Source: Corynebacterium amycolatum SK46 (GTDB taxonomy: Bacteria > Actinomycetota > Actinomycetes > Mycobacteriales > Mycobacteriaceae). Taken from it: DNA of 64,000 nucleotides. Positions 54,960-63,494 of this stretch are shown piece by piece (position 1 is the stretch's first letter; the number at the start of each line of letters is the position of its first letter). The DNA is taken from NCBI RefSeq assembly GCF_000173655.1, contig NZ_ABZU01000008.1, positions 1 to 64,000 of the forward strand, read 5' to 3'. The notes beneath the pieces are model-generated. The model saw only the letters and a list, made by a program, of their open reading frames with translations. It was not told the origin of the DNA and searched no databases. The position numbers and the translations under genes were made by a program.

Positions 54960-55988
54960 GTGACTGCACAAACCCGTTCCATCGTTGTCGCCGCAATGGT
55001 TGTGACTGACCCGGTGGGGCGGGTTTTGTGCGTTCGCAAGCGGGGTACGGATACGTTTATGCTGCCTGGCGGCAAGTTCGAGCCGGGTGAGTCCGTCGAT
55101 AACCCGGAGGTCACTGCCGCGCGCGAAGTCTCTGAAGAACTCGGCGTGGACATCGAGCTATCGCAGTTGCGTCCGTGGAATATCGCCCGTGCGGCCGCTG
55201 CCAACGAGGCGGGCTTCGAGGTCGTCGGCCACCATGTGCGCTATGTCGGCGAGTTCACCGATGAGCTGGCGAACGTTCAGCCCCACGCCGAGATTGAAGA
55301 GGTCCGCTGGCTCGACCCCTGGCTACCGACCGGGAAAATCGCCCCTATGCTGGTCGAAACCACTCTGCCGAAGCTCCGCGAAGAGCTGCCCCAGCTTGCC
55401 GCTGGCCGTGAGCAGCCACAGCGCGCACTGTCGTCACTAACTGTTTTCTGCGGCTCCGGCTTCGGTAACGATCCTGCCTGGCGCGTCACCGCCGAACGCC
55501 TCGGCCAGACACTCGCGGAGAATCGGGTGGAGCTCGTCTACGGTGGCGCGGCGATTGGTCTTATGGGCACGGTTGCTAACGCGTCGCTTGACGACGGCGG
55601 CAGTGTCACCGGTGTCATCCCCGAGGTCCTGGTCAAGAAGGAAATTGCCCATCCGCGGCTGACTCACCTGGAAACTGTTGCGACTATGGCCGACCGCAAG
55701 TCGCGCATGTACGAGCTTGGCGATGCTTTTGTTGCGCTCCCCGGCGGCGCGGGCACGCTGGAGGAGTTCTTCGAGGTGTGGACCCAGCAGCACCTGGGGA
55801 TTCATGCCAAGCCAGTGGCGTTGCTGGGTCCGTCTGGCTTTTGGGAGCCGCTGTTGGCTCTGCTCCGCAACGTTGTGGATGCGGGCTTTGTGCGGCCGGA
55901 GCTTCTCGATGCGCTTATCGTCGTCGACGATGTCGACAAGCTCCTGCCTGCGTTGATTGCGTGGCGTGCGGGGCGGACGAAGTTTTAG
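54960..55988 (+). CDS. Nudix hydrolase-LOG family fusion protein
   Basis: A 342-residue two-domain protein. Residues 1-140 are a Nudix hydrolase with a complete Nudix box (GGKFEPGESVDNPEVTAAREVSEELG...). Residues 160-342 are a LOG-type (TIGR00730) Rossmann protein with GSGFGNDPAW, VYGGAAIGLMG and the catalytic PGGAGTLEEFFEVW, as in cytokinin-riboside monophosphate phosphoribohydrolases that release the base from AMP derivatives. The fusion suggests sequential hydrolysis of a nucleotide diphosphate and then its monophosphate. The start is GTG, 40 bp behind emb. Confidence 0.9.
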   Translation: MTAQTRSIVVAAMVVTDPVGRVLCVRKRGTDTFMLPGGKFEPGESVDNPEVTAAREVSEELGVDIELSQLRPWNIARAAAANEAGFEVVGHHVRYVGEFTDELANVQPHAEIEEVRWLDPWLPTGKIAPMLVETTLPKLREELPQLAAGREQPQRALSSLTVFCGSGFGNDPAWRVTAERLGQTLAENRVELVYGGAAIGLMGTVANASLDDGGSVTGVIPEVLVKKEIAHPRLTHLETVATMADRKSRMYELGDAFVALPGGAGTLEEFFEVWTQQHLGIHAKPVALLGPSGFWEPLLALLRNVVDAGFVRPELLDALIVVDDVDKLLPALIAWRAGRTKF

Positions 55989-56015
55989 CCTGCCCCCAGA
56001 CTCCACAACACACCG

Positions 56016-56999
56016 CTAGTGAGCAGCAGCCAGCTGCTGCAGCTCAGCTTCGGTGCCGTTGAAGACGTCCTCGTCCACGTTGGTTGGAATACCATCGATG
56101 CGACCGGTAGAGGAACGCTGCCAGAAGGCCATGCTCTCCCAACCGCCCGGCAGTGAGGTCGGAGCACTGTCTTCGTAGGCGGCGAGCCACAGCGGGTAGT
56201 CGGTGAAGTCGGTCGAGTTACCCATCGAGTGCTGCCAGAACCAACGGTAGGTGTAAATCATCGGGGTTTCGCCGGTCTTTTCCTCAACGCGCTCGAGGAA
56301 GTCCTTGGTCCATTTCTGCAGCTGGGTTGGGTTGAGGCCATTGTCCAGCTCGATGTCCAGCACCGGTGGCAGTGTCTTGTCTGTGGAGATTTGTTTATCG
56401 CGCTGCTGCAGTGCTTCTACGTACTGGTCAGCCTGCGCAATTGCGGAGCGATCCGGGTGTGCCTTGTGGTAGCTGCCCACATACAGACCGGCCTTCGCTG
56501 CGGCGATGGAGTCCTCGAGGAAGTACTTCTGGTCACCTTCGACACCGTCGGTGGCCTTGATGAAAGCGAACTTCTGGCCGCTGGCTGCGACCTCGTCCCA
56601 TTTCAGCGCTACGCCACCTGGGCGCTGCCACTTAGAGACGTCCACACCCTTCGGCCCCATGTGGAAACCGGTGCGTTCCGACTTAGTCGATGAATTCTCG
56701 GATGATTCAGCCTGATCGCTGGGCTCAAGGTTGGACTCAGCGCCCTCAGTTCCCTGCTGCCCCTCTGCATTCGGAGCAACAGGCGCATCGGTGATGCTCG
56801 GTGATTCAGTCAAAAAGTCGAGCGACCCCTTGGAATCAGCAGCGGACGGGTTGGAGTACGCAGATGCTTCCTGCGGCTGTGCGTCTGCCGGCGCAGTAAC
56901 GCCCAGGGTCAACGGGGCAACGGCCACGATGCCTGCCAGAGCGGCGCGGCCCGGGCGTCGCTTCAGCACCGCGGTCGCGGAAAGTGGAAGAAATTTCAT
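56016..56999 (-). CDS. secreted GH25-family lysozyme
   Basis: A 327-residue exported muramidase. An N-terminal signal peptide (hydrophobic core AALAGIVAVAPLTLGV, cleavage near ADAQP) is followed by a Ser/Glu-rich linker and the GH25 domain from about residue 112. That domain contains GVDVSKWQ, FAFIKATDGVEG and the catalytic VLDIELDNG. It should cleave peptidoglycan during wall remodelling. ATG 56999 has AAGGTG six bases upstream; an in-frame GTG at 57008 is less likely. It is convergent with the Nudix-LOG gene. Confidence 0.9.
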   Translation of the reverse strand: MKFLPLSATAVLKRRPGRAALAGIVAVAPLTLGVTAPADAQPQEASAYSNPSAADSKGSLDFLTESPSITDAPVAPNAEGQQGTEGAESNLEPSDQAESSENSSTKSERTGFHMGPKGVDVSKWQRPGGVALKWDEVAASGQKFAFIKATDGVEGDQKYFLEDSIAAAKAGLYVGSYHKAHPDRSAIAQADQYVEALQQRDKQISTDKTLPPVLDIELDNGLNPTQLQKWTKDFLERVEEKTGETPMIYTYRWFWQHSMGNSTDFTDYPLWLAAYEDSAPTSLPGGWESMAFWQRSSTGRIDGIPTNVDEDVFNGTEAELQQLAAAH

Positions 57000-57105
57000 G
57001 GTTTGCACCTTACCCCCTAAACCACTTCAGCCCCATTCGTAAGCCTAAACTTATCCCACCCCTCCAGTCACAGCTTCAATCCGCCCTTGCCCCTAGACTG
57101 GCGGC

Positions 57106-59139
57106 ATGACAAATAGCACTGATACTGAGACCCAGTCCGCAACGTCCCAATTCTCAACGACTCCTCGTCCACAGGATGACCTCTACTTGGCCATCAACGG
57201 TGAGTGGATTAGCAATCACGTCATCCCGGCTGACCGCCCCATCGATGGCGCCTTTTACAAGCTGAGGGATGAGGCGGAGGAAAACGTCCGCGAGCTCATC
57301 ACCACTGCCGCCGATGCGGATCCGAATTCCCGCGTCGCTCGCTTGTACAACTCTTTCATGGACGAAGCCGCTATTAATGACGCCGGCGCTGCTCCACTCG
57401 CGCAGGATTTAGAAATGATTGCCTCCGCCGAGAACGCACATGAGCTGGCGTTGGCGCTCGGCCGCCTCGACCGCCTTGGTGTCGGTGGTGCGCTCGGGTA
57501 CTGGGTAGAGAAGGATTCTGGCTCGGACCTGGATGCTCTTTATCTGTTGCAGTCGGGCCTCGGCCTCCCGGATGAGGCTTACTACCGCGAGTCTGGTCAC
57601 GCCGACACCCTCGCTGCCTATGAGCAGCATGTTGCCGCTATGTTGAAGCTCCTCTCCTCGCATGATGACGGCGCGGGGGACCTCTCCACCGCGCTTGCTG
57701 CATTCGAGTTGGTGGACCCGGCCGCTGCGGCGGCGCGCATTGTGGCTTTTGAAAAGCGCATTGCCGCTGGTCACTGGAATGTGGTCGATACCCGCGATGC
57801 GCTGAAGACCTATAACAAGACGGCTATTGCTGACCTCCCCACCGGCTTCCCGGTCGCGGAGTGGCTCGCGGCCACCGGTGTCAACGAGACGAACCAGACT
57901 GCCATCGACACCATCGTGGTGATGATGCCGTCGTACTTCGAGCACTTGAGCAAGCTGTGGCAGGACACTGACCTGGCAGATCTGCGCCTGTGGGCACTGT
58001 GGCGCGTCCTCCACCAGCGCGCCGCCTACCTGTCGGATGACTTCTCTGCGGAGAGCTTTAACTTCTACGGCCGCACCTTGCAGGGTTCGACCGAGCAGCG
58101 TGCACGCTGGAAGCGTGGTGTTGCCTTTGCGGACGGGGCGGTTGGACATGACGTCGGCAAGCTGTATGTGGAAAAGCACTTCCCGCCAGAGTACAAGGAG
58201 CAGGTTCTGGAACTGGTGGACTACCTGCTGGCGGCATACCGGGAGCGCATTTCGCAGCTGCCGTGGATGACGAAGGCGACGCAGGAGCGGGCACTGGAGA
58301 AGCTGTCGCTGTTTAAGGCCAAGATTGGTTACCCGGAGCGTTGGCGTGATTACTCGGCGATGGAGCTCGGGGGTTCACTGATGGACAATGCTCGCGCTGC
58401 CAGCGCTTTTGCGCATGATTATGAGGTGGCAAAGCTGGGCACTCCGGCCAATCGTGATGAGTGGCATGGCACTCCGCAGACGGTCAATGCCTTCTACAAT
58501 CCGGTGGTCAATGACATCACGTTCCCGGCTGCGATTTTGCAACCGCCGTTCTTCTCACCAGATGCTTCTCCGGCGGAGAACTTCGGCGGCATCGGTGCGG
58601 TCATTGGCCACGAGATTGGCCATGGTTTTGATGACCAGGGCTCGCAGTATGACGGTCACGGCAACCTCCACCAGTGGTGGACGGATGAGGATCGCGCAGC
58701 TTTTGAGAAGCTGACCTCCGCACTGGTGGATCAGTACGAGGGCCTGGTTCCGCAGGCTCTGCGCGAGCAGGCCGAGGAGGGCGCTGACCTGCCAGGTGTC
58801 AATGGTCGCTTCACTCTGGGCGAGAACATCGGTGACTTGGGCGGGCTCGGTATTGCCGTCGTCGCTTTCCGGCGTTTCCTCGCTGCCCGCGGAAAGGAAC
58901 TTGGGCTGGAGGACGCCCCAGAGACCTACCGTGACCTGTTCAAGCAGTGGGCGCTGGTCTGGCGTTCCAAGATCCGTCCGGAGTTTGCACGCCAGCTGCT
59001 TGCCATCGACCCGCACTCGCCGGCGGAGTTCCGCTGCAACGTCATTGCCAGCAACATCGATGAGTTCCATGAGGCCTTCGGCACTTCAGCGGGCGACGGC
59101 ATGTGGCGTGAGCCGAATGAGCGCGTGAATATCTGGTAA
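57106..59139 (+). CDS. M13-family zinc metallopeptidase (PepO/neprilysin type)
   Basis: A 677-residue metallopeptidase. The zinc motif HEIGH (about residue 502, in VIGHEIGHGFDDQGSQYD) and the downstream GENIGDLGGLG (third ligand Glu) are intact, as is NAFYNPVVNDITFPA, the substrate-binding strand. No signal peptide is visible, so it is probably cytoplasmic, as in other actinobacterial PepO proteins. It degrades short peptides. It is divergent from the lysozyme gene and stands alone. Confidence 0.93.
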   Translation: MTNSTDTETQSATSQFSTTPRPQDDLYLAINGEWISNHVIPADRPIDGAFYKLRDEAEENVRELITTAADADPNSRVARLYNSFMDEAAINDAGAAPLAQDLEMIASAENAHELALALGRLDRLGVGGALGYWVEKDSGSDLDALYLLQSGLGLPDEAYYRESGHADTLAAYEQHVAAMLKLLSSHDDGAGDLSTALAAFELVDPAAAAARIVAFEKRIAAGHWNVVDTRDALKTYNKTAIADLPTGFPVAEWLAATGVNETNQTAIDTIVVMMPSYFEHLSKLWQDTDLADLRLWALWRVLHQRAAYLSDDFSAESFNFYGRTLQGSTEQRARWKRGVAFADGAVGHDVGKLYVEKHFPPEYKEQVLELVDYLLAAYRERISQLPWMTKATQERALEKLSLFKAKIGYPERWRDYSAMELGGSLMDNARAASAFAHDYEVAKLGTPANRDEWHGTPQTVNAFYNPVVNDITFPAAILQPPFFSPDASPAENFGGIGAVIGHEIGHGFDDQGSQYDGHGNLHQWWTDEDRAAFEKLTSALVDQYEGLVPQALREQAEEGADLPGVNGRFTLGENIGDLGGLGIAVVAFRRFLAARGKELGLEDAPETYRDLFKQWALVWRSKIRPEFARQLLAIDPHSPAEFRCNVIASNIDEFHEAFGTSAGDGMWREPNERVNIW

Positions 59140-59246
59140 TTCTGCGGGAACCCAACCTGCGCTGCGTTTCCCTACGACATCTTCTGGGCCCTCCGAGGCC
59201 TTCCGCAGCCTCCGGGGACAGCCAACGCCTCACCGTTTACTACAAA

Positions 59247-59273
59247 TGCAAAAGCTGACTTTTTGTTTTTGCA
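59247..59273. promoter_or_regulatory. dyad upstream of the SorC/DeoR-type gene
   Basis: TGCAAAA and TTTTGCA form a 7-bp inverted repeat with a 13-nt centre in the AT-rich gap before the regulator. Further on, a direct repeat (GTGCGCTTGCT / GTGCTCTTGCT) lies at about 59360-59383. These are candidate autoregulatory sites. Confidence 0.4.
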
Positions 59274-59397
59274 AATGTGGAACTAAAATCACAGGTGAGG
59301 CGCACGCTTTCCCGATGACCGAGTCGGGCAGGATCCAATCAAGCGAGGTTCCTGTTACAAGTGCGCTTGCTAAGTGCTCTTGCTGGAGGAGGCCGCT

Positions 59398-60408
59398 GTG
59401 GACAGTCGCGACATCCAAGCACTCACCGCCGTCAAACTCTATTACGGCGAGGGGCTCACACAGTCTCAGGTTGCAACCGAACTCGGGGTTTCCCGTCCAA
59501 CGGTCTCTAAACTGCTCAACCTTGGCCGCGAGCGCGGTTACGTGCGTATTGAGATTCACGATCCGCGCGAGGAAGCCTCAGAAACCGCTACGCAGATGCG
59601 GGATCGCTACAAGTTGAACGATGTGCGCCTGGCGCAACCGGCACGCGCGGGCAACGCAGTCTTGCTCCGCGAGTTGGGGCGCGTGGGCGCCGAGCTTCTC
59701 GACGAGCTGGTGGTCGACGGTACTCTTCTCGGTGTTTCGTGGGGTAAGACCATGTACTCCGTATCCACGCAACTGAAGTCCAAGGATGTTTCGGGCGTGG
59801 AAATTGTGCAGCTCAAAGGCGGAATGAGTCATTCCGATAAGTCAACGAATGACATCCGCACCATTGGCGGCTTCTGCCACGCCTTCCATGCTTATGCTCG
59901 CACGCTACCGCTGCCTGTGATTTTCGATTCGGTCGAGACTAAGCGCATCGTGGAACAGGATCGGTTCATCGCCAGCGTATTGGCGCTTGGCCGGACGGTG
60001 GACATTGCCGTTTTCACTGTCGGCGCAGTCGACCATGATTCGCTGGCGTTGAACTTGGGGCAGCTGTCGGCAACCGAAAAGGACTTACTCGTGGAGCGCG
60101 CAGTGGGCGATGCCTGCTCACGCTTCTACCGCCCGGACGGTGGCATTGCGCTGCCAGAGGTCGATGCCCGCACGGTAGGTATCAGTCTCTCTGACCTGCG
60201 CCGGATTCCAACTCGCGTGCTTGTCGCCGGTGGCGCTTACAAAGCCGCGGCCATCGACGTGGCACTCCGAACAAATTTGGCCACTCACTTGGTCATTGAC
60301 GATGCCACTGCCGAGCGCCTACTTTCGCTGGACTCACCGGACTCACCGGACTCACCGGGCTCGCCAGACTCACCGTCTAGCTCTACCCCGCCCCCTGCCA
60401 CGGAATAG
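59398..60408 (+). CDS. deoR: SorC/DeoR-type nucleoside-responsive regulator
   Basis: A 336-residue regulator of the SorC family. The N-terminal helix-turn-helix (LTAVKLYYGEGLTQSQVATELGVSRPTVSKLLNLGRERGYV) is followed by the SorC sugar-binding domain (VDGTLLGVSWGKTMYSV, ending with VLVAGGAYKAAAIDVALRTN). In corynebacteria and Bacillus such DeoR proteins sense deoxyribose 5-phosphate and control deoxynucleoside genes; nupC, cdd and deoA are 1-4 kb downstream. The GTG at 59398 has GGAGGAGG upstream and is preferred to the ATG at 59374. The C-terminus is a variable-looking tail of repeated Asp-Ser-Pro. Confidence 0.88.
   Translation: MDSRDIQALTAVKLYYGEGLTQSQVATELGVSRPTVSKLLNLGRERGYVRIEIHDPREEASETATQMRDRYKLNDVRLAQPARAGNAVLLRELGRVGAELLDELVVDGTLLGVSWGKTMYSVSTQLKSKDVSGVEIVQLKGGMSHSDKSTNDIRTIGGFCHAFHAYARTLPLPVIFDSVETKRIVEQDRFIASVLALGRTVDIAVFTVGAVDHDSLALNLGQLSATEKDLLVERAVGDACSRFYRPDGGIALPEVDARTVGISLSDLRRIPTRVLVAGGAYKAAAIDVALRTNLATHLVIDDATAERLLSLDSPDSPDSPGSPDSPSSSTPPPATE
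60331..60380 (+). repeat. 9-bp microsatellite in the regulator 3' end
   Basis: About five near-perfect 9-bp units (GACTCACCG) in tandem encode the DSPDSPDSPGSPDSP tail of the SorC/DeoR-type protein. A multiple of three, so copy changes keep the frame. Confidence 0.75.
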
Positions 60409-60552
60409 CCGCCTCGGGGCCGCATCAGTACAAAGAACTGACACCCGGGCCTGCGAAGCGTCTTTGTCCTCTTTGACCGATAGACTTAAGCGAGCGCAGA
60501 TGTCCGCATATATGTTGCAGCCGCTGTCCGGTCGGAGAGGACGATTCTTTAG

Positions 60553-61650
60553 GTGTCACCAGCACAGCAGATCAAGCACACACTCCAGGCCTACGAGTCG
60601 GCGGACGCATCTTTTGCTCAGTCCGCGAAGAAGTTGCCACCCGTGGGGTGGAAAGGAGCGCTCTACGCTCTCAAGCGTGCGGGTATCGAGTTTTTCTTGG
60701 AGCTCGGTTTCGACGCTGCCGCGAAGTTGACTTACTACACGGTGCTGACCTTCGCGCCTGCACTGCTTGCGATTTACTCAATTGCCACGCTGATGCTGGC
60801 CGGCTATACAGAAGACCTGAACCGACTGACCGAGGATTTCATCCGCAGCTACATTCCAGCTGAGTATGCCGAACCGATTCGCAATGTCATCTCAACGATT
60901 ATCGGCTCCGCCACGGGAGGTCTTGTCGCACTGACTATCGGTATTGTTCTTGCGCTGATTTCGTCGTCGGCCTACACGCGCGCATTTTCGCGCACGGGTA
61001 ACTCCATCTATGGCGTTTCCGAAGGTCGCACGCTAATTCGCTACCACCTGCTCATGGTCGCCATTACGCTATTGCTGCTCATTGGCACGGTGGTGCTGCT
61101 CATTGCGATTATTGTCAATGACCAGCTAGTTAACACCATCGTCGAACCGGTTGCCCGCCCGTTGGGTATTGAATCGACCACGCGACAGGTCATTGACTTC
61201 TGTATCTCCGTCTGGAGTTGGCTGCGCTGGCCGGTCATTATCGTCATGTCGATGATTCTGATTGGCTCGCTGTACTACTTCACACCGAATGTGCGCATGC
61301 GCAAATTCCGCTGGCTCAGCACCGGTTCCGCACTGGCAATTATCAGCTCGCTGGTTATTGGCAAGGCATTGCAGCTTTACCTGTTCAACTTTGCAGCTTC
61401 AAACCCCTACGGCGCCATGGGCGCGGTCATTGCTCTCATGACTGCGCTTTGGGGCATCAATGTCGTCGTGGTCTTCGGCTTCAAGCTGGATGCCGAGATT
61501 GAGAGGATGCGCCAACTGCGCGCCGGCCTGCCCGCAGAGCGATACATCCAGCTTCCACCCCGAGCTACCGCGGCCGCCGAGGGCGAGCAGAAAATCCATC
61601 AGAATCTAGAAAAGCGGGCGGCCGAATTCCGAACTGAGGAAGAGCTATAG
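60553..61650 (+). CDS. YihY/BrkB-family membrane protein
   Basis: A 365-residue inner-membrane protein with six hydrophobic helices of the YihY (formerly BrkB/Rbn) family. It shows AAKLTYYTVLTFAPALLAIYSI, then SSSAYTRAFSRTGNSIYGVSEGR, SLYYFTPNVRMRKFRWLSTGS and YLFNFAASNPYGAMGAVIALM. The physiological role of the family is unresolved; it is not RNase BN. The start is GTG. Its stop overlaps the convergent nupC stop by 6 bp. Confidence 0.9.
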   Translation: MSPAQQIKHTLQAYESADASFAQSAKKLPPVGWKGALYALKRAGIEFFLELGFDAAAKLTYYTVLTFAPALLAIYSIATLMLAGYTEDLNRLTEDFIRSYIPAEYAEPIRNVISTIIGSATGGLVALTIGIVLALISSSAYTRAFSRTGNSIYGVSEGRTLIRYHLLMVAITLLLLIGTVVLLIAIIVNDQLVNTIVEPVARPLGIESTTRQVIDFCISVWSWLRWPVIIVMSMILIGSLYYFTPNVRMRKFRWLSTGSALAIISSLVIGKALQLYLFNFAASNPYGAMGAVIALMTALWGINVVVVFGFKLDAEIERMRQLRAGLPAERYIQLPPRATAAAEGEQKIHQNLEKRAAEFRTEEEL

Positions 61651-62862
61651 CGCAATCACACCCACAATTGCAGCGTTGAGCAGGTTGGTGCACAGACCCG
61701 CAATCAGGGCCAGCGGTCCGTTCTTGGCAATCTCACCACGGCGCTCCGGCGATAGCGCACCGAAGGAACCAATCTGAATTGCAATGGACGACAGGTTGGC
61801 GAAGCCAGCCAGAGCGAAGGTCGCCAGCATGATGGACTTCGGATCCAGCGAGTCGACGTGCTCAGAGAACGAGGTGTAGCCGACGAACTCGTTCAGAATC
61901 GTCTTCTCACCAATGAAGCTACCGACCAGCCCTGCGTTCTCCCACGGCACACCAATCAGCCAGGCAATTGGCGCGAAGATCAGGCCGAACAGCCCCTCCA
62001 GAGACCAGTTTTCCTGACCGAACCAGCCACCAATGCCGCCAATCATCGCCGACAACATCGCAATCACAGCGATGAACGCAATCAGCAGACATGCCACAAC
62101 CACAGCGATACGACCGCCGGCCAACGCACCCGATCCCAGCGCGTCAATGACGTTCTTCGACTCGGTATCGCGGACATCCTTCACCGACGCATCCAGATCA
62201 GATTCCTCTGTCTCCGGCCAGAAGGTCTTCGCAATCAGCAGCGAGCCCGGCGCGTTCATCACCGATGCCGCCAGCAGGTACTCCAACGGAGCACCGAGCA
62301 GGGAGTAGCCAATCAACGTCGATCCAGCCACCGATGCAAAACCGCCCGACATACATGCGAACAGCTCCGACTTGGTCAGTTTCGGAATATACGGCTTGAC
62401 GACGAGCGGAGCCTCCGACTGCCCGAGGAAAATCACTGTGGAAGCGAAGACGGACTCCACCTTCGACGTTCCCATAATGAACTTCAGCGCGGAGCCGACA
62501 TATTCAACGAAGTACTGCACTACCCGCAGGTAGTAGAGGGCGCCGAGGACTGCGCCCAGGAAGATAATCACTGGCAGCACGTTGAGCACGAAGACGAAGT
62601 TTTTACCCGTGCCGTCGAAAAGATTACCGAAGACAAACGAGGTGCCCTCATTTGTAAAGTCGATCATCTTCTCAATGGCACCGGCGACACCCTTCAGTGC
62701 ATTGAAGCCAGGTTCCCACTTCAGCACTACCAGCGCGAATACCGCTTGCAGCAGCAGGCCAACACCGAGTGTGCGCCAGTTGATGGCCTTCTTGTTCTTT
62801 GAGATAGCAATGGCAAATCCGATGATGAGGATGATGCCCAGTAAGCCTTGCAATCTATCCAT
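61645..62862 (-). CDS. nupC: concentrative nucleoside transporter NupC
   Basis: A 405-residue nucleoside/H+ symporter of the CNT family with about ten helices. It shows the CNT motifs GQSEAPLVVKPY, SGGFASVAGSTLIGY, MNAPGSLLIAKTFWPETE and NEFVGYTSF, and an intact C-terminal substrate half. It imports pyrimidine (and perhaps adenine) nucleosides for degradation by Cdd and DeoA. It lies 43 bp downstream of cdd on the same strand, forming a cdd-nupC operon. Confidence 0.94.
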   Translation of the reverse strand: MDRLQGLLGIILIIGFAIAISKNKKAINWRTLGVGLLLQAVFALVVLKWEPGFNALKGVAGAIEKMIDFTNEGTSFVFGNLFDGTGKNFVFVLNVLPVIIFLGAVLGALYYLRVVQYFVEYVGSALKFIMGTSKVESVFASTVIFLGQSEAPLVVKPYIPKLTKSELFACMSGGFASVAGSTLIGYSLLGAPLEYLLAASVMNAPGSLLIAKTFWPETEESDLDASVKDVRDTESKNVIDALGSGALAGGRIAVVVACLLIAFIAVIAMLSAMIGGIGGWFGQENWSLEGLFGLIFAPIAWLIGVPWENAGLVGSFIGEKTILNEFVGYTSFSEHVDSLDPKSIMLATFALAGFANLSSIAIQIGSFGALSPERRGEIAKNGPLALIAGLCTNLLNAAIVGVIAL

Positions 62863-62905
62863 GGCTTAGGTCTTCTTTCTTTTAAGGGCGGCTGTGTGAC
62901 GGTGC

Positions 62906-63325
62906 CTACAGGTCCTCGGGACCAAAGGCGTAGGGGAGAATTTTTTCGAAGTCAATGCTGGTCGGAGCACCCAGGCCACCATCTGTGGGGCGCTCGGACT
63001 CCACTATGACGCGCTTGCAACCGAACTCGTGCAAAACCTGCCTACAGGCACCACATGGATGGCAGGGGGCTGCCTTTCGCCCGACGATGGCGCAGGCCGC
63101 AATCTTGTGGTTGCCACCGTGCTCCGCGACCATACGGAACACGGCGGTGCGCTCTGCGCAGTTGGTCAACCCATAGGACGCGTTTTCCACGTTGCAGCCT
63201 GTGACCACCGTGCCGTCGTCAAGCAAAAGTGCGGCACCGACAGGAAAACCTGAATAGGGAACGTACGAGTTTTCCGTGGCGGCGTATGCCTTGGCCAGCA
63301 GTTCTTCGTCTGAGATCTGAGACAT
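62906..63325 (-). CDS. cdd: cytidine deaminase
   Basis: A 139-residue small tetrameric-type cytidine deaminase converting (deoxy)cytidine to (deoxy)uridine. The zinc site is complete: NCAERTAVF (Cys and catalytic Glu) and PCHPCGACRQVLHEFG. The substrate-binding YSGFPVGAALL and NVENASYGLTNC are present. It is divergent from deoA across a 169-bp regulatory gap and is followed by nupC. Confidence 0.95.
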   Translation of the reverse strand: MSQISDEELLAKAYAATENSYVPYSGFPVGAALLLDDGTVVTGCNVENASYGLTNCAERTAVFRMVAEHGGNHKIAACAIVGRKAAPCHPCGACRQVLHEFGCKRVIVESERPTDGGLGAPTSIDFEKILPYAFGPEDL

Positions 63326-63401
63326 TGTGCTCTCCCTCCCCGAGCCTGTTCGAGGTGTTTATGCAAACATACTTATGTGGGTACAAATGGAAAGTTGTCT
63401 A

Positions 63402-63440
63402 TTGACATTTGTTCTAATGCTGATGATAATCGGAATCAGC
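63402..63440 (+). promoter_or_regulatory. deoA promoter with overlapping dyad
   Basis: TTGACA (63402-63407), a 17-bp spacer and GATAAT (63425-63430) make a strong sigma-70-type promoter toward deoA. GCTGAT (63419-63424) and ATCAGC (63435-63440) form an inverted repeat around the -10 box, and a weaker outer dyad (TTGTT / AACAA-like) extends it. This is a likely operator, probably for the SorC/DeoR-type regulator at 59.4 kb. Confidence 0.65.
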
Positions 63441-63494
63441 AGAGTTCACAAGACCAATATCGCTAATCACAATCGCTGATAAAAGGAGCGAACA

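Larger units (their letters stand above)
632..63224. repeat. dispersed 11-mer CGTCGTMAAGC
   Basis: By eye, 26 copies of CGTCGTMAAGC (M = A or C) are spread over the window. Fourteen are in plus orientation, starting at 632, 4391, 6241, 8110, 9055, 14143, 15788, 24358, 32904, 37992, 40922, 46462, 50322 and 63214. Twelve are in minus orientation, starting at 4423, 6680, 7968, 16424, 19831, 23599, 31963, 39787, 42226, 45250, 55586 and 62394. Four more have G or T at M (13124, 28125, 35779, 42957). About half extend as GAA or a near match. Spacing averages one per 2-2.5 kb. Function is unknown; see findings. Confidence 0.8.

Noticed and set aside
632..63224. Chi or KOPS interpretation of CGTCGTMAAGC
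   Set aside because: Both orientations are equally frequent across the window, whereas Chi and KOPS are strongly strand-biased.
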